36,970 nucleotides of DNA from CAYMAX01 sp964388595. Its GTDB lineage: Bacteria; Bacteroidota; Bacteroidia; Bacteroidales; UBA932. Position 1 is the first letter of the stretch, and every line of letters starts with the position of its first letter. The notes below the pieces were generated by a model. The model had not been told where the DNA came from, made no database searches, and worked only from the letters and a program-made list of their open reading frames with translations. Positions 7,888 through 16,713 of this stretch are shown in pieces. The position numbers and the translations under genes were made by a program. The DNA is taken from assembly GCA_964388595.1 (NCBI GenBank), contig CAYMAX010000008.1, positions 1-36,970 of the forward strand, read 5' to 3'.

Positions 7888-9018
7888 ATGGCTCATCTAC
7901 TTAGACTTACACTTACAGGATGCATGGTTTGCATTTTGTTTGCTTGCGGAGGCAAAAAAAAGGTTACTGAAGCACCTCCTCAGTATACAGTCATCTCTTT
8001 AGACACTTCATCTGCGGTGGTATATACTGAATATTCCGCTGTCCTACAGAGCAATACTGTAGTCGAAATCAGACCTAAAATCAGTGGTTATCTGGCCAAG
8101 ATAGAGAAGCCCGAGGGGAGCAGCGTGAAGAAGGGCGATGTTATCTTTCGCGTAGATGATGCAGATTACCGGCAAAATGTCAATGCAGCCAAGGCTGCGA
8201 TGCAGTCGGCAAAAGCCAATGAAGACAATAAATCTCTCGAAGTCAGGAAGCTTACACCTCTAGTAGAAAGCAACATTATAAGTCCCTTCGAGCTTGAGAC
8301 TGCCAAGAGCAACCTTGAAGCGGCTAAAGCCCAATACAATCAGTGCAAAGCACAATATGAAAATTCTCTCATAACATTGGGATACACTAAAATCACTTCA
8401 CCGGTAGATGGAGTGCTCGGAAGAATCTATGTCCGAGAAGGCTCCTTGATAAGTTCTTCTGCCCAGGATGCCCTCACCACTGTCTCAAGTTATGGAGACG
8501 TCCTCGGATATTTCTCTTTCGATGAGAAGAAGCTCGCACCCATCCGCAAGAAAATGATGAAGGAAAAAGTCTATTCTCCGCAAAATGAAAATACGGTGGA
8601 GTTGGTGCTCGCTGACGGGTCCATCTACGAATATAAGGGGACACTCGAATCTGCTTCAGGCATCATCGACCGCACCACAGGTTCTATCCAGTTGAAAGTT
8701 ATTTTCCCCAATCCCGATATGTCCATTCTCACAGGTAGCAGCGGTGTCCTGCGTTTCCCCATCACATATCACGGATGTATAGTCATCCCCCAGAGCGCCA
8801 CCTACGAACTTCAGGACAAAATAATGATATTCGTCGTCAACCAAGACAACACCATATCACGCAAGACCATCACCATAGAGGGGATATCCGACTCAAATTA
8901 TGTGGTTTACAATCTGGAGCGCGGACTCAGGATAGTGACTGAAGGTGTCGATAAGCTGAAAGAAGGTATGACCATCACCCCTAAAGAAGCAGACAATGGT
9001 ACAAAAGCTGCTGAATAG
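7888..9018 (+). CDS. RND efflux periplasmic adaptor (membrane fusion protein, AcrA/MexA-like)
   Basis: 376 residues, with a lipoprotein signal ending in LFAC (Cys20). A biotinyl-lipoyl-like domain (VEIRPKISGYLAKIEKPEGSS from about residue 58, given here to 20 residues or fewer per motif: RPKISGYLAKI, then VKKGDVIFRVD) is split by an alpha-helical hairpin at about 95-155. Return strands (YTKITSPVDGVLGRIYV), a beta-barrel and the membrane-proximal domain follow. The adaptor bridges the inner-membrane pump and the outer-membrane channel. Its 3' end overlaps the pump start by 23 bases, so the two are translationally coupled. Family and role are certain; the drugs exported are not predictable. Confidence 0.93.
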   Translation: MAHLLRLTLTGCMVCILFACGGKKKVTEAPPQYTVISLDTSSAVVYTEYSAVLQSNTVVEIRPKISGYLAKIEKPEGSSVKKGDVIFRVDDADYRQNVNAAKAAMQSAKANEDNKSLEVRKLTPLVESNIISPFELETAKSNLEAAKAQYNQCKAQYENSLITLGYTKITSPVDGVLGRIYVREGSLISSSAQDALTTVSSYGDVLGYFSFDEKKLAPIRKKMMKEKVYSPQNENTVELVLADGSIYEYKGTLESASGIIDRTTGSIQLKVIFPNPDMSILTGSSGVLRFPITYHGCIVIPQSATYELQDKIMIFVVNQDNTISRKTITIEGISDSNYVVYNLERGLRIVTEGVDKLKEGMTITPKEADNGTKAAE

Positions 9019-12000
9019 ACCTGTTCTCGCAACAGTCATCTCGATTATTATCGTTCTGGCAGGTGTCATCGGACTTACCTCTCTGCCCATCACCTCCTAC
9101 CCCAACATCGCACCTCCTTTGGTACAGGTCACTGCCATGTACCCAGGTGCCAACGCCGAATCAGTTCTTAAAAGTGTCATTGCCCCTTTGGAAGAACAAA
9201 TCAACGGAGTGGAAGGAATGACCTACATTGTCTCCACAGGAGGTAATGACGGAAGTGCCACTCTCAAAGTTTATTTCAAATTGGGCTATGACCCCGATAT
9301 CGCAGCAGTAAATGTGCAAAACAGAGTATCTGCAGCTTCCAGCAAACTACCGTCAGCCGTCACAAGCTATGGTATCACCACAGAGAAGATGCAGAACACA
9401 CTGCTTCTCATGCTCACCGTCTATTCTGAAAATCCCGAATTTGATGCCATTTTCACAGAGAATTACGTGAGAATAAATGTCCTTCCCGAATTGCAGCGTG
9501 TCAACGGAGTGGGACGTGTCAATGTATTCGGAGCGGGAGATTACTCCATGAGAATATGGCTCGACCCCGACAAGATGTCCTCTCTCAATCTGATACCGGA
9601 TGACGTAGCCAACGCCATCAGAGAGCAAAATCTCGAAGCCGCCCCCGGGAAATTCGGAGAGAAGAGCAATACCGCTTTTGAGTACACCATCAAGTATAAA
9701 GGCAAATTCGTTGAGCCCTCTCAATATGAGAATATCGTCATCAAGGCCTTCCCCGACGGTCGTATTCTCAAACTCAAAGATGTAGCCACAGTAGAACTCG
9801 GAGCATTCAATTATTCTGTCAACAACTCAGCATTCGGCTATACCGTGTGTGCCATGGGTATATATCAGATGGCAGGCTCCAACGACAAAGAAGTTATCGA
9901 ATATCTGGAATCCACCCTCAAAAGGATTGAGAAAGATTTCCCTCAGGGGATGAAATGGGTAGCCCCCTACAACACCAATGTCTTCCTGAATGCCTCCATC
10001 CATCATGTCATTAAGACACTGCTGGAAGCCTTCCTGCTCGTATTTTTGGTAGTATTGGTATTTCTTCAGGACTTCAAGTCCACTCTCATACCATGTATAT
10101 CAGCAGTAGTGGCTCTGATAGGCACCTTCTTCTGCCTCAAGATGTTCGGATTTTCCATCAATATGCTCACCCTTTTCGCACTTGTCCTGGCCATTGGCAT
10201 TGTGGTGGACGACGCCATAGTCGTCGTAGAAGCAGTACACGCCAAGCTCAACGAAGGAGAAAAGGATACCAAAAAAGCCACCTCTGCAGCGATGAGCGAG
10301 ATTACCACAGCTATCGTCTCCATCTCCTTAGTGATGTCAGCTGTGTTCTTCCCTGTCAGCTTCATGGGAGGTCCGAGCGGAGTATTCTACAGACAGTTTG
10401 CACTTACTCTGGCTTGCGCCGTCATTCTGTCCGCTGTCAATGCTTTGACTCTCAGTCCCATCCTCTGCACTATGTTTATCAAACACAAAGAAGGAGATGC
10501 TTCCAAAACATCTTTCACCAAAAGATTATCTGCTTCCTTCAATGCTTCATTCGAATCTATGACAGGCAAATATGCCCTCGTCCTCGGGAAGTTTGCCAAA
10601 AAGAGATATATTCCTGTCGGTATTCTGGTCTGTTTTGCAATAATAGCAGGTATCCTGATGAAGACCACCCCTTCTTCCTTCATTCCGGATGAAGACCAGG
10701 GGATTATTATGGTCGACTTGTCCATGCCTGCCGGCACATCACTCCAGAGGACTACAGTCACCCTCAATCACTTAGACAGCATCAGCGGTACCATTCCTGA
10801 AATATCTGGAAGGATGGCCATCGCCGGAAGTTCACTTTTGAACAATGTCAATGGTGGGTCATACGGTCTGATGGTGATGTCATTGGTACCTTGGGAAGAG
10901 AGAAAAGGGGTATCTGTCAAAGATGTGATAGGCAAGCTCACACAACAGACTGCTCACATCAAAGATGGCTCAATTCTGTTTTTCATCCCTCCCACTGTAT
11001 CGGGATTTGGAATCTCTTCCGGATTTGAAGTTCAGCTTCAAGACAAGTCGGGCGGAAGCCTTCAGAAATTTTATGATGTTCAGAAAGATTTTCTCGGTGA
11101 ACTTATGAAAAGGCCCGAGATTATGTACGCCACATCAGGCTTCAATGTCAATTTCCCTCAATACGAATTTGATGTGGATGTCGACAAATGTAAACTTGCA
11201 GGAGTCTTGATTAGTGACGTATTTAGTTCTTTACAGGCATATTATGGCAGCGAAATAGTATCTGATTTCAACCGCTTCACCAAATATTACAGAGTCGTCA
11301 TTCAGGCAGCACCGCCATACAGAAAAGATATTCTTTCTCTCAATGCCGTCAAAGTCAGGAACTCCTCAGGAGATATGGTCCCCATAAGTACACTTGTCAA
11401 TTTCAAAAGAGTATATGGCCCCGAATCTATCAGCAGGTACAATCTTTTCACCGCCTCGACAGTCACCGGCTCTTCCAACAAAGGATACACTTCGGGTGAT
11501 GCCATCAAGGCTATTCAGGAAGTCGGTGCCAACCTTCCCACCGGATATGGTTATTCTTTCTCCGGTATGACTAAAGAAGAGATCGAATCATCAGGACAGC
11601 AAGGACTTATCTTCCTTCTCTGCTTTATATTCGTATTTCTCATATTGTCAGCACAATACGAAAGCTACATCCTTCCATGGTCAGTGATGTTCTCTCTTCT
11701 TATCGGCATCTCTGGAGTCTATATCTTTATCAATATCTTCGGAATAGACAGCAACATCTATGTGCAAGTGGCAATGATAATGCTGATAGGACTTTTGGCC
11801 AAAAACGGTATTCTCATCGTAGAGTTTGCAAGGCAACGCCACGAGCATGGTCTTTCCATCACTGAAGCTGCCATCGATGGTGCCAAAGCACGTCTGAGAC
11901 CCATCTTGATGACATCTTTTGCATTCATTTTCGGTATGATACCTCTCTGCGTCAGCTCAGGTGCCGGTGCCATAGGCAACCACTCCATCGGTATTGCCGC

Positions 12001-12127
12001 TGTGGGAGGTATGTTTATAGGGACATTATTCGGAGTATTCATCATTCCCATTATGTACATTATCTTCCAAAGTCTTGATGAAAAAATCGGGAAGAAGAAA
12101 AAAGTGGAGGAAACCATATATGAATAA
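8996..12127 (+). CDS. RND efflux pump, inner-membrane transporter (HAE1/AcrB family)
   Basis: 1043 residues, the full length for a hydrophobe/amphiphile efflux RND protein, with 12 membrane helices and two large periplasmic loops. The N-terminus (LLNRPVLATVISIIIVLAG) and the early GLTSLPITSYPNIAPP are diagnostic. The proton-relay acidic pair is present as Asp405-Asp406 in GIVVDDAIVVVE, and the matching Lys936 in LLAKNGILIVEFA. The pump uses the proton gradient to expel drugs, detergents or bile-type compounds through the adaptor and outer-membrane factor encoded on either side. It overlaps the next gene by 8 bases. No local regulator gene is present. Confidence 0.96.
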   Translation: MVQKLLNRPVLATVISIIIVLAGVIGLTSLPITSYPNIAPPLVQVTAMYPGANAESVLKSVIAPLEEQINGVEGMTYIVSTGGNDGSATLKVYFKLGYDPDIAAVNVQNRVSAASSKLPSAVTSYGITTEKMQNTLLLMLTVYSENPEFDAIFTENYVRINVLPELQRVNGVGRVNVFGAGDYSMRIWLDPDKMSSLNLIPDDVANAIREQNLEAAPGKFGEKSNTAFEYTIKYKGKFVEPSQYENIVIKAFPDGRILKLKDVATVELGAFNYSVNNSAFGYTVCAMGIYQMAGSNDKEVIEYLESTLKRIEKDFPQGMKWVAPYNTNVFLNASIHHVIKTLLEAFLLVFLVVLVFLQDFKSTLIPCISAVVALIGTFFCLKMFGFSINMLTLFALVLAIGIVVDDAIVVVEAVHAKLNEGEKDTKKATSAAMSEITTAIVSISLVMSAVFFPVSFMGGPSGVFYRQFALTLACAVILSAVNALTLSPILCTMFIKHKEGDASKTSFTKRLSASFNASFESMTGKYALVLGKFAKKRYIPVGILVCFAIIAGILMKTTPSSFIPDEDQGIIMVDLSMPAGTSLQRTTVTLNHLDSISGTIPEISGRMAIAGSSLLNNVNGGSYGLMVMSLVPWEERKGVSVKDVIGKLTQQTAHIKDGSILFFIPPTVSGFGISSGFEVQLQDKSGGSLQKFYDVQKDFLGELMKRPEIMYATSGFNVNFPQYEFDVDVDKCKLAGVLISDVFSSLQAYYGSEIVSDFNRFTKYYRVVIQAAPPYRKDILSLNAVKVRNSSGDMVPISTLVNFKRVYGPESISRYNLFTASTVTGSSNKGYTSGDAIKAIQEVGANLPTGYGYSFSGMTKEEIESSGQQGLIFLLCFIFVFLILSAQYESYILPWSVMFSLLIGISGVYIFINIFGIDSNIYVQVAMIMLIGLLAKNGILIVEFARQRHEHGLSITEAAIDGAKARLRPILMTSFAFIFGMIPLCVSSGAGAIGNHSIGIAAVGGMFIGTLFGVFIIPIMYIIFQSLDEKIGKKKKVEETIYE

Positions 12128-13505
12128 GTTACTCAGAAGCACTATTTTAATATCGGGCATCCTGATACTCGTCGCCTCTTGTTCAGTTCAATACCAGAGA
12201 CCTCAACTCGACACAGACCATCTCATCAGAAATGCTCTCCCCGCTGACACCACTTTTGATGTTACGAAGCTTCGCTGGCAAGATTTCTACAAAGACTCTG
12301 TCTTGTGCGACCTCATAGATTCGGCTCTCACTTCCAACTTCGACATCAAGATAGCTCTTTCCCATATAGAGCAGGCTGCCGCCTATTTCAAACAGAGCAA
12401 ATGGGCCATTGCACCCAATCTGGGAGCAGATGTCTCCGCCTCCTACTCCAAGTCATCTCTCGTAGACCCCAAATCGCCCTATTTCTCGGTCGGGATATCT
12501 GCCTCCTGGGAGATAGATATCTGGGGCAAGCTCACCAAAGCCAAGAGGGCAAAATACGAACAGCTCCTCTCTCAGGAAAATACCAAAAATGCAGTCGTTA
12601 CCAGATTGGTCGCAGACATAGCCCAATCATACTACACTCTCGTAACACTTGACATAGAGAGAGAGTTTGTCCTGGAAACTATAGAAAACCGCAGAAATTA
12701 TCTTCAGACCGTCAGGACTCTCAAAGAATCTGCCCAGGTCAATGAAGTAGCTGTCCTTCAAGCTGAATCTCAGTTATATAGTGTCTTGAACTATCTTTAT
12801 GACATCGATGATAATATCTATCGTGCAGAAAACTCACTTTCGCTTCTTCTGGGCAAGGTACCGGGTCCCATCTATCGTAAGCAATATGACAATATCTCCA
12901 ATGTCGTGTTCGGTATAGACTCTCTCGGAATTCCCGCCAATCTTCTCAGCAACAGACCCGATGTGATGGCAGCAGAAAATGCTCTGAAGAGTTCTCTCCA
13001 CAGCTACAATTCTGCCACTGCCGCACTTTATCCCTCTCTTACTCTCACAGGCAATATCTCTTCGGACGCCACACAGATAAACAATTGGTTTGCCATGCCT
13101 GCTTCTCTCATCTGGGGAGTGGTGGGAGGCCTTGTACAGCCCATTCTCAACGGCAGGCAACTTCGCACACAGAAAGATATAGCATATCAGGAATTTGAAA
13201 TATCGAGCACTCAATTTAAAGAGACTGTGCTTCAAGCAGGGATTGAAGTCTCCAATGCCCTCCACTCTTTCAAATCCAATAAAGCCAAATCAGAATTTCA
13301 ATACAAACAATACCTTGCTCTTGACAAAGCCTATCAATATTCTGTCCAACTTCTCATCAACGGGTATGCCAATTACCTCGATGTCCTCACTGCCCAAAAC
13401 GGAGTATTCAATGCACAAATCGACCTTATCGAAGGGATACAAGATTGCATCAATAATCAAATAGAGCTTTACAGAGCTCTCGGAGGGGGTTGGAGTAAAA
13501 AATAA
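12120..13505 (+). CDS. RND efflux outer-membrane factor lipoprotein (OprM/NodT family)
   Basis: 461 residues from the ATG at 12120. An upstream in-frame ATG at 12075 would add 15 basic residues, but the one used here gives a proper lipoprotein signal (MNKLLRSTILISGILILVAS then Cys21) and has a GGAGGAA stretch 6-12 bases upstream, which is unusual in this window. Two tandem TolC-type outer-membrane-factor repeats follow, each with long helices; SNRPDVMAAE near residue 280 and GGLVQPILNGRQL near 340 are typical family sequences. It forms the trimeric exit duct of the pump encoded just upstream. A terminator hairpin follows about 70 bases after the stop. Confidence 0.93.
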   Translation: MNKLLRSTILISGILILVASCSVQYQRPQLDTDHLIRNALPADTTFDVTKLRWQDFYKDSVLCDLIDSALTSNFDIKIALSHIEQAAAYFKQSKWAIAPNLGADVSASYSKSSLVDPKSPYFSVGISASWEIDIWGKLTKAKRAKYEQLLSQENTKNAVVTRLVADIAQSYYTLVTLDIEREFVLETIENRRNYLQTVRTLKESAQVNEVAVLQAESQLYSVLNYLYDIDDNIYRAENSLSLLLGKVPGPIYRKQYDNISNVVFGIDSLGIPANLLSNRPDVMAAENALKSSLHSYNSATAALYPSLTLTGNISSDATQINNWFAMPASLIWGVVGGLVQPILNGRQLRTQKDIAYQEFEISSTQFKETVLQAGIEVSNALHSFKSNKAKSEFQYKQYLALDKAYQYSVQLLINGYANYLDVLTAQNGVFNAQIDLIEGIQDCINNQIELYRALGGGWSKK

Positions 13506-13574
13506 AATTTGTGGCACAGTATTTGAATGTTCTTTGGCAGATAGTTTTTTCATAGGTTAAGTTTTAGGTTAAGT

Positions 13575-13612
13575 AAAAAAGGAATTCTGAAGTGATTTAG
13601 CGTTCCTTTTTT
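13575..13612 (+). terminator. Hairpin terminator after the efflux operon
   Basis: AAAAAAGGAA (13575-13584) pairs with TTCCTTTTTT (13603-13612) around an 18-base loop, ending in a T run. It is weaker than the other hairpins because the stem is A/T-rich, but it is well placed before the rpsP promoter. Nothing else is seen in the 13506-13574 stretch. Confidence 0.6.
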
Positions 13613-13630
13613 CTTTTATATATCTCAAGG

Positions 13631-13660
13631 TTTGCATTTCAAAAAAAGTTTCTATCTTTG
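13631..13660 (+). promoter_or_regulatory. rpsP promoter
   Basis: TTTG (13631-13634) and TATCTTTG (13653-13660) are separated by 18 bases. Transcription should start near 13667, leaving a leader of about 55 bases to the rpsP ATG. The leader contains AAGGAGG at 13682-13688, but it is over 30 bases from the start codon and so is unlikely to act as its ribosome binding site. Confidence 0.75.
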
Positions 13661-13721
13661 CAGGCCTTTTCTCGAGAAGATAAGGAGGTTAGAATTACTA
13701 ATATTTTTAATAAACCTTAAA

Positions 13722-14336
13722 ATGTCGGTTAAAATTCGTTTAACACGCCACGGCAAGAAGAACAGTGCTTTCTTCCATATAGTAGTGGCTGACGGTCGCG
13801 CTCCGCGTGACGGTCGTTTCATAGAGCAAATTGGCTCTTACAATCCTAATACCAATCCCGCAGCTATTGTGCTCGACTCCGAAAGAGCTCTTTATTGGCT
13901 CAATCAGGGTGCACAGCCATCTGATACCTGCCGTCGTATTCTCTCTTACGAGGGTGTACTTCTCAGGAAACATCTTCAGGGTGGTGTCGCTAAAGGCGCT
14001 ATCACAGAAGAGGTAGCAGAGCAGAAATGGAATGCATGGAAATCAGAAAGAGACAACAAGGTTTCTTCCAGGAAACAGCAGATTTCTGAAAAATTGGTTG
14101 AATCTGTAAAAGAACACATCAGCGCAGAGGCAAAGGTAAATCAGGATAGAGCTGAAGCCATCGCCAAGAAGAAAGCCGAAGAGGCTAAAGCTGCTGAAGA
14201 AGCAAAAGCTGCCCAGGAGGCTAAAGTCGCCCAGGAAGCTAAAGCTGCAGAAGAAGCCAATGCTTCTACTGAAGCTGCTCCCGCAGAAGCCGCTCCCGCT
14301 GCTGAAGCCAAAGCCGAAGAAGCTCCTCAAGCATAG
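13722..14336 (+). CDS. rpsP: Ribosomal protein bS16 with extended Ala/Glu/Lys tail
   Basis: A component of the 30S ribosomal subunit. The start at 13722 gives MSVKIRLTRHG, the normal bS16 beginning; the open frame continues 30 codons upstream but those overlap the promoter. Residues 1-80 are the conserved fold (LTRHGKKNSAFFHIVVADGR, then GRFIEQIGSYNP). Residues from about 85 onward are a lineage-type extension, first a charged helical region, then a low-complexity tail that includes five hexapeptide repeats of the form AxEAKA, and ends in AEEAPQA. At 204 residues it is more than twice the length of E. coli bS16. It is followed 4 bases later by rimM, the usual partner in 30S maturation. Confidence 0.95.
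   Translation: MSVKIRLTRHGKKNSAFFHIVVADGRAPRDGRFIEQIGSYNPNTNPAAIVLDSERALYWLNQGAQPSDTCRRILSYEGVLLRKHLQGGVAKGAITEEVAEQKWNAWKSERDNKVSSRKQQISEKLVESVKEHISAEAKVNQDRAEAIAKKKAEEAKAAEEAKAAQEAKVAQEAKAAEEANASTEAAPAEAAPAAEAKAEEAPQA
14175..14264 (+). repeat. Five 18-base coding repeats in the rpsP tail
   Basis: Residues 152-181 of bS16 are five consecutive hexapeptides: AEEAKA, AEEAKA, AQEAKV, AQEAKA, AEEANA. The DNA units are degenerate at third positions, so the pattern is kept at the protein level rather than being a fresh tandem duplication. Confidence 0.8.
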
Positions 14337-14340
14337 CACT

Positions 14341-14841
14341 ATGTATCCGGCAACCAATCAGCTGCTGCCGATAGCCAAGGTGTTGAAGTCTTATGGCACC
14401 TCGGGTGAAGTAATGGTCTCATTTTTCCCCGACTTGTCAGTAAAGATTAAAACTAAAGAACCGGTATTCCTTTTTTATGAAGGATTATCGGTTCCTTTTT
14501 ATATCGAATCTATCGTTGCCAAAGGGACCAACCGGGCCATCCTCAAACTAGAGGATATCGATTGTCTCGCAGCTTCTGAAGAGATAGTCGGGAAAGAAAT
14601 TTTCGTAGTATCTGCTAAAAGCCAAAAAGAAGAGGGAACATCCTTCGATGAACTCGTCGGATATACCCTCATTCGTCAAGACGGAGTCACTTTGGGAATC
14701 ATCGAAGAAGTATTTGACTTCTCTGGGAACATCTGCCTGAGCCTTCCGGGCGACAGGCTTATCCCATTTCATGAAGACCTTATCATCTCTCTTGATGATA
14801 CTTCACGAACATTGACCCTCAACGTGCCCTATTCTATGTAG
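14341..14841 (+). CDS. rimM: 16S rRNA processing / ribosome maturation factor RimM
   Basis: 166 residues. RimM binds uS19 and helps assemble the head of the 30S subunit. The N-terminal beta-barrel begins at LPIAKVLKSYGTSGEVMV, matching the family G-x-x-G-E-V motif, and a PRC-barrel domain covers about residues 95-166 (DELVGYTLIRQDGVTLGIIE and LSLPGDRLIPFHEDLI). The open frame extends upstream into rpsP, but the ATG at 14341 gives the standard beginning and a 4-base gap after rpsP. Its last 13 bases overlap the end of the convergent carboxyltransferase gene. trmD, often next to rimM elsewhere, is absent here. Confidence 0.92.
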   Translation: MYPATNQLLPIAKVLKSYGTSGEVMVSFFPDLSVKIKTKEPVFLFYEGLSVPFYIESIVAKGTNRAILKLEDIDCLAASEEIVGKEIFVVSAKSQKEEGTSFDELVGYTLIRQDGVTLGIIEEVFDFSGNICLSLPGDRLIPFHEDLIISLDDTSRTLTLNVPYSM

Positions 14842-16610
14842 CCAAGTACCTGGTTCTTCTGAACTATCTCACCTTGCTTGGCAGTAACATCTATAATCTT
14901 TCCCTTTTTAAGAGCATTTACAGGCTCCATCCCATAATAGGTCTGTATGAAGCATACAGGCTTGCCTTCCTGATATTCAGTGCCAATAGCGGGAGCAGTA
15001 CTCTCTCCGGCCACATCATATTGCCAGATAAGCTGACCCTTGGCCGTAGCCTGAATGGGCTGTGCATTGGGGTGTAATTCTTGAATCTTGGCTGCATCGA
15101 AAGAGGGAACTTCCACAACGGGACGGGTAATCACAATGGGAGCACCTGCCCTGGCTTTGGCCTCTTCAAGCTCTTTTTCAAAACGCTCTTTGGCCACACC
15201 GCTCTTATAATCACGATATTGTCTCTCGTGCATGGCAAATTCGAAGAGTTCTTCATCATCGCGCCCTCTATCCCACTTCTCCTCTTTCATCATCTCAATA
15301 AAATGAGGAAGTTCGTTGGGGAAAGCATCCTGAGGATTGCCTGTATAGAATTCAAGCCCTTTATCCTTGACGATTTCAAGAATCTCAGGAGCCAAAGGTC
15401 CGGGAAGTGTACCGGCCTTACCGAGAATCATATTCATGGTATCCTTATCGATGGTGGTCCAGCGAGGCTCACCTTTGAAGAGGTGCATAAGATTCATCAG
15501 AGCTGTATTCTTCACATACTGGCTGAAAGGGGTAACCAATGGAGGATAACCCAAACGAGGCCATACATACTCTACTTCCTGGAACAATTTCACAACCAAT
15601 TCATTGATGGTAAGCTCTTTCTTACCCTGATTTTTGAGGGAAGCATTGATGGCACTTGAAAAACCTTTCAAATCTGACATCATAGAACCCATCATACCAC
15701 CAGGGAGTCCGCATCCCACGAGCAAAGAAGACATCCTGTAGTTGCCGGGCTCAATGAAATATCCGAGATAATCATCTATAAATGACTGAGTAAGTCTGCG
15801 AGCCTCCATATAGGCATCCATATTGATATCCTTAACGAGGAAACCTGCATCTTTCAGCATAGCCTGTATCGTGATGACATCGGGATGAATCTTGCCCCAT
15901 GAAAGGGGTTCCATAGCTACATCTATGTATTCAGCACCGGCACGGGCCACTTCCAACATAGAAGCTACTGAGAATCCGGGGCCTGAGTGACCATGATACT
16001 GCACGATAATGTGAGGATATTTATCCTTTATAGCCTTCACGAGTCTTCCCAGAAAAGCGGGACGACCCACACCTGCCATATCTTTGAGACATATCTCGTC
16101 ACATCCGTATTCTACCACTTTATCTACCACTCCCATATAATAATCAACAGTATGGACAGGTGAGTGGGTAATACTCAAAGCCACCTGAGATATCATTTTG
16201 GCTTTCTTGGCAAGTATCACAGAACCTTTCAAGTTGCGATGGTCATTGAGACCGCAGAATGAACGTGAAATATCAGTTCCCTGTTTGTATTTGACTTTAT
16301 ACATCAACTCCCTGACATCTTCTGGTACGGGGTTCATTCTAAGGGCATTGAGCCCCCTTTCCAACATATGTGTCTGAATACCTGCTTTCTTAAAAGGTGC
16401 AGTCCATTCTCTGACTGCGACATTAGGATTTTCTCCAAAGAGAAGATTGACTTGTTCGAATGCGCCACCATTGGTCTCCACCCTGTCAAAACATCCCATA
16501 GAGATGATAACCGGAGCTATTTGTTTGAGCTGTTCTACCTTGGGAACATATTTTCCCGATGACTGCCACATGTCCCTGTAAATAAGGGAAAACTTGATTT
16601 CTTTTGCCAT
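14829..16610 (-). CDS. OadA/PycB-like carboxyltransferase with a biotinyl domain lacking the acceptor lysine
   Basis: 593 residues. Residues 1-300 are the carboxyltransferase TIM barrel of the pyruvate carboxylase B / oxaloacetate decarboxylase alpha family, which exchanges CO2 between biotin and pyruvate or oxaloacetate. Expected metal ligands are present: Asp13 in YRDMWQS (normally RDxxQS), Lys176 in CLKDMAG, and His206/His208 in YHGHSGPG. The helical PYC_OADA-type region follows to about 470. The last 75 residues look like a biotinyl domain, but where EAMKM should be there is TYYGM: the acceptor Lys is Gly560 and the following Met is kept. The enzyme therefore either relies on a separate biotin carrier protein or has another role. 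It is monocistronic, with a -7 element at 16637-16644. The family is sure; the exact reaction is not. Confidence 0.85.
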   Translation of the reverse strand: MAKEIKFSLIYRDMWQSSGKYVPKVEQLKQIAPVIISMGCFDRVETNGGAFEQVNLLFGENPNVAVREWTAPFKKAGIQTHMLERGLNALRMNPVPEDVRELMYKVKYKQGTDISRSFCGLNDHRNLKGSVILAKKAKMISQVALSITHSPVHTVDYYMGVVDKVVEYGCDEICLKDMAGVGRPAFLGRLVKAIKDKYPHIIVQYHGHSGPGFSVASMLEVARAGAEYIDVAMEPLSWGKIHPDVITIQAMLKDAGFLVKDINMDAYMEARRLTQSFIDDYLGYFIEPGNYRMSSLLVGCGLPGGMMGSMMSDLKGFSSAINASLKNQGKKELTINELVVKLFQEVEYVWPRLGYPPLVTPFSQYVKNTALMNLMHLFKGEPRWTTIDKDTMNMILGKAGTLPGPLAPEILEIVKDKGLEFYTGNPQDAFPNELPHFIEMMKEEKWDRGRDDEELFEFAMHERQYRDYKSGVAKERFEKELEEAKARAGAPIVITRPVVEVPSFDAAKIQELHPNAQPIQATAKGQLIWQYDVAGESTAPAIGTEYQEGKPVCFIQTYYGMEPVNALKKGKIIDVTAKQGEIVQKNQVLGYIE

Positions 16611-16636
16611 AATTAGTGCTCTTATTCAATGAATCG

Positions 16637-16644
16637 CAAAGGTA
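16637..16644 (-). promoter_or_regulatory. -7 element (TACCTTTG) for the carboxyltransferase gene
   Basis: On the minus strand, TACCTTTG is an exact TAnnTTTG match 26 bases before the ATG at 16610. No TTTG is found at the -33 position. It is back to back with the tRNA-His promoter. Confidence 0.5.
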
Positions 16645-16651
16645 AAAAAGA

Positions 16652-16682
16652 TTTGATAATAAAAGAAAAGAGTATATATTTG
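16652..16682 (+). promoter_or_regulatory. tRNA-His promoter
   Basis: TTTG (16652-16655) and TATATTTG (16675-16682) are 19 bases apart, an ideal Bacteroidetes promoter. The predicted start near 16689 leaves a leader of about 24 bases, which can form an imperfect hairpin (16688-16714) with the first bases of the tRNA. Confidence 0.7.
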
Positions 16683-16713
16683 CACCTCCATTTCCAGAGT
16701 GAGATGGAAAATG

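Noticed and set aside
14175..14264. Short regular repeats that could suggest a CRISPR array
   Set aside because: The 18-base units are in frame, have no spacers and encode the bS16 tail; no CRISPR array is present in the window.
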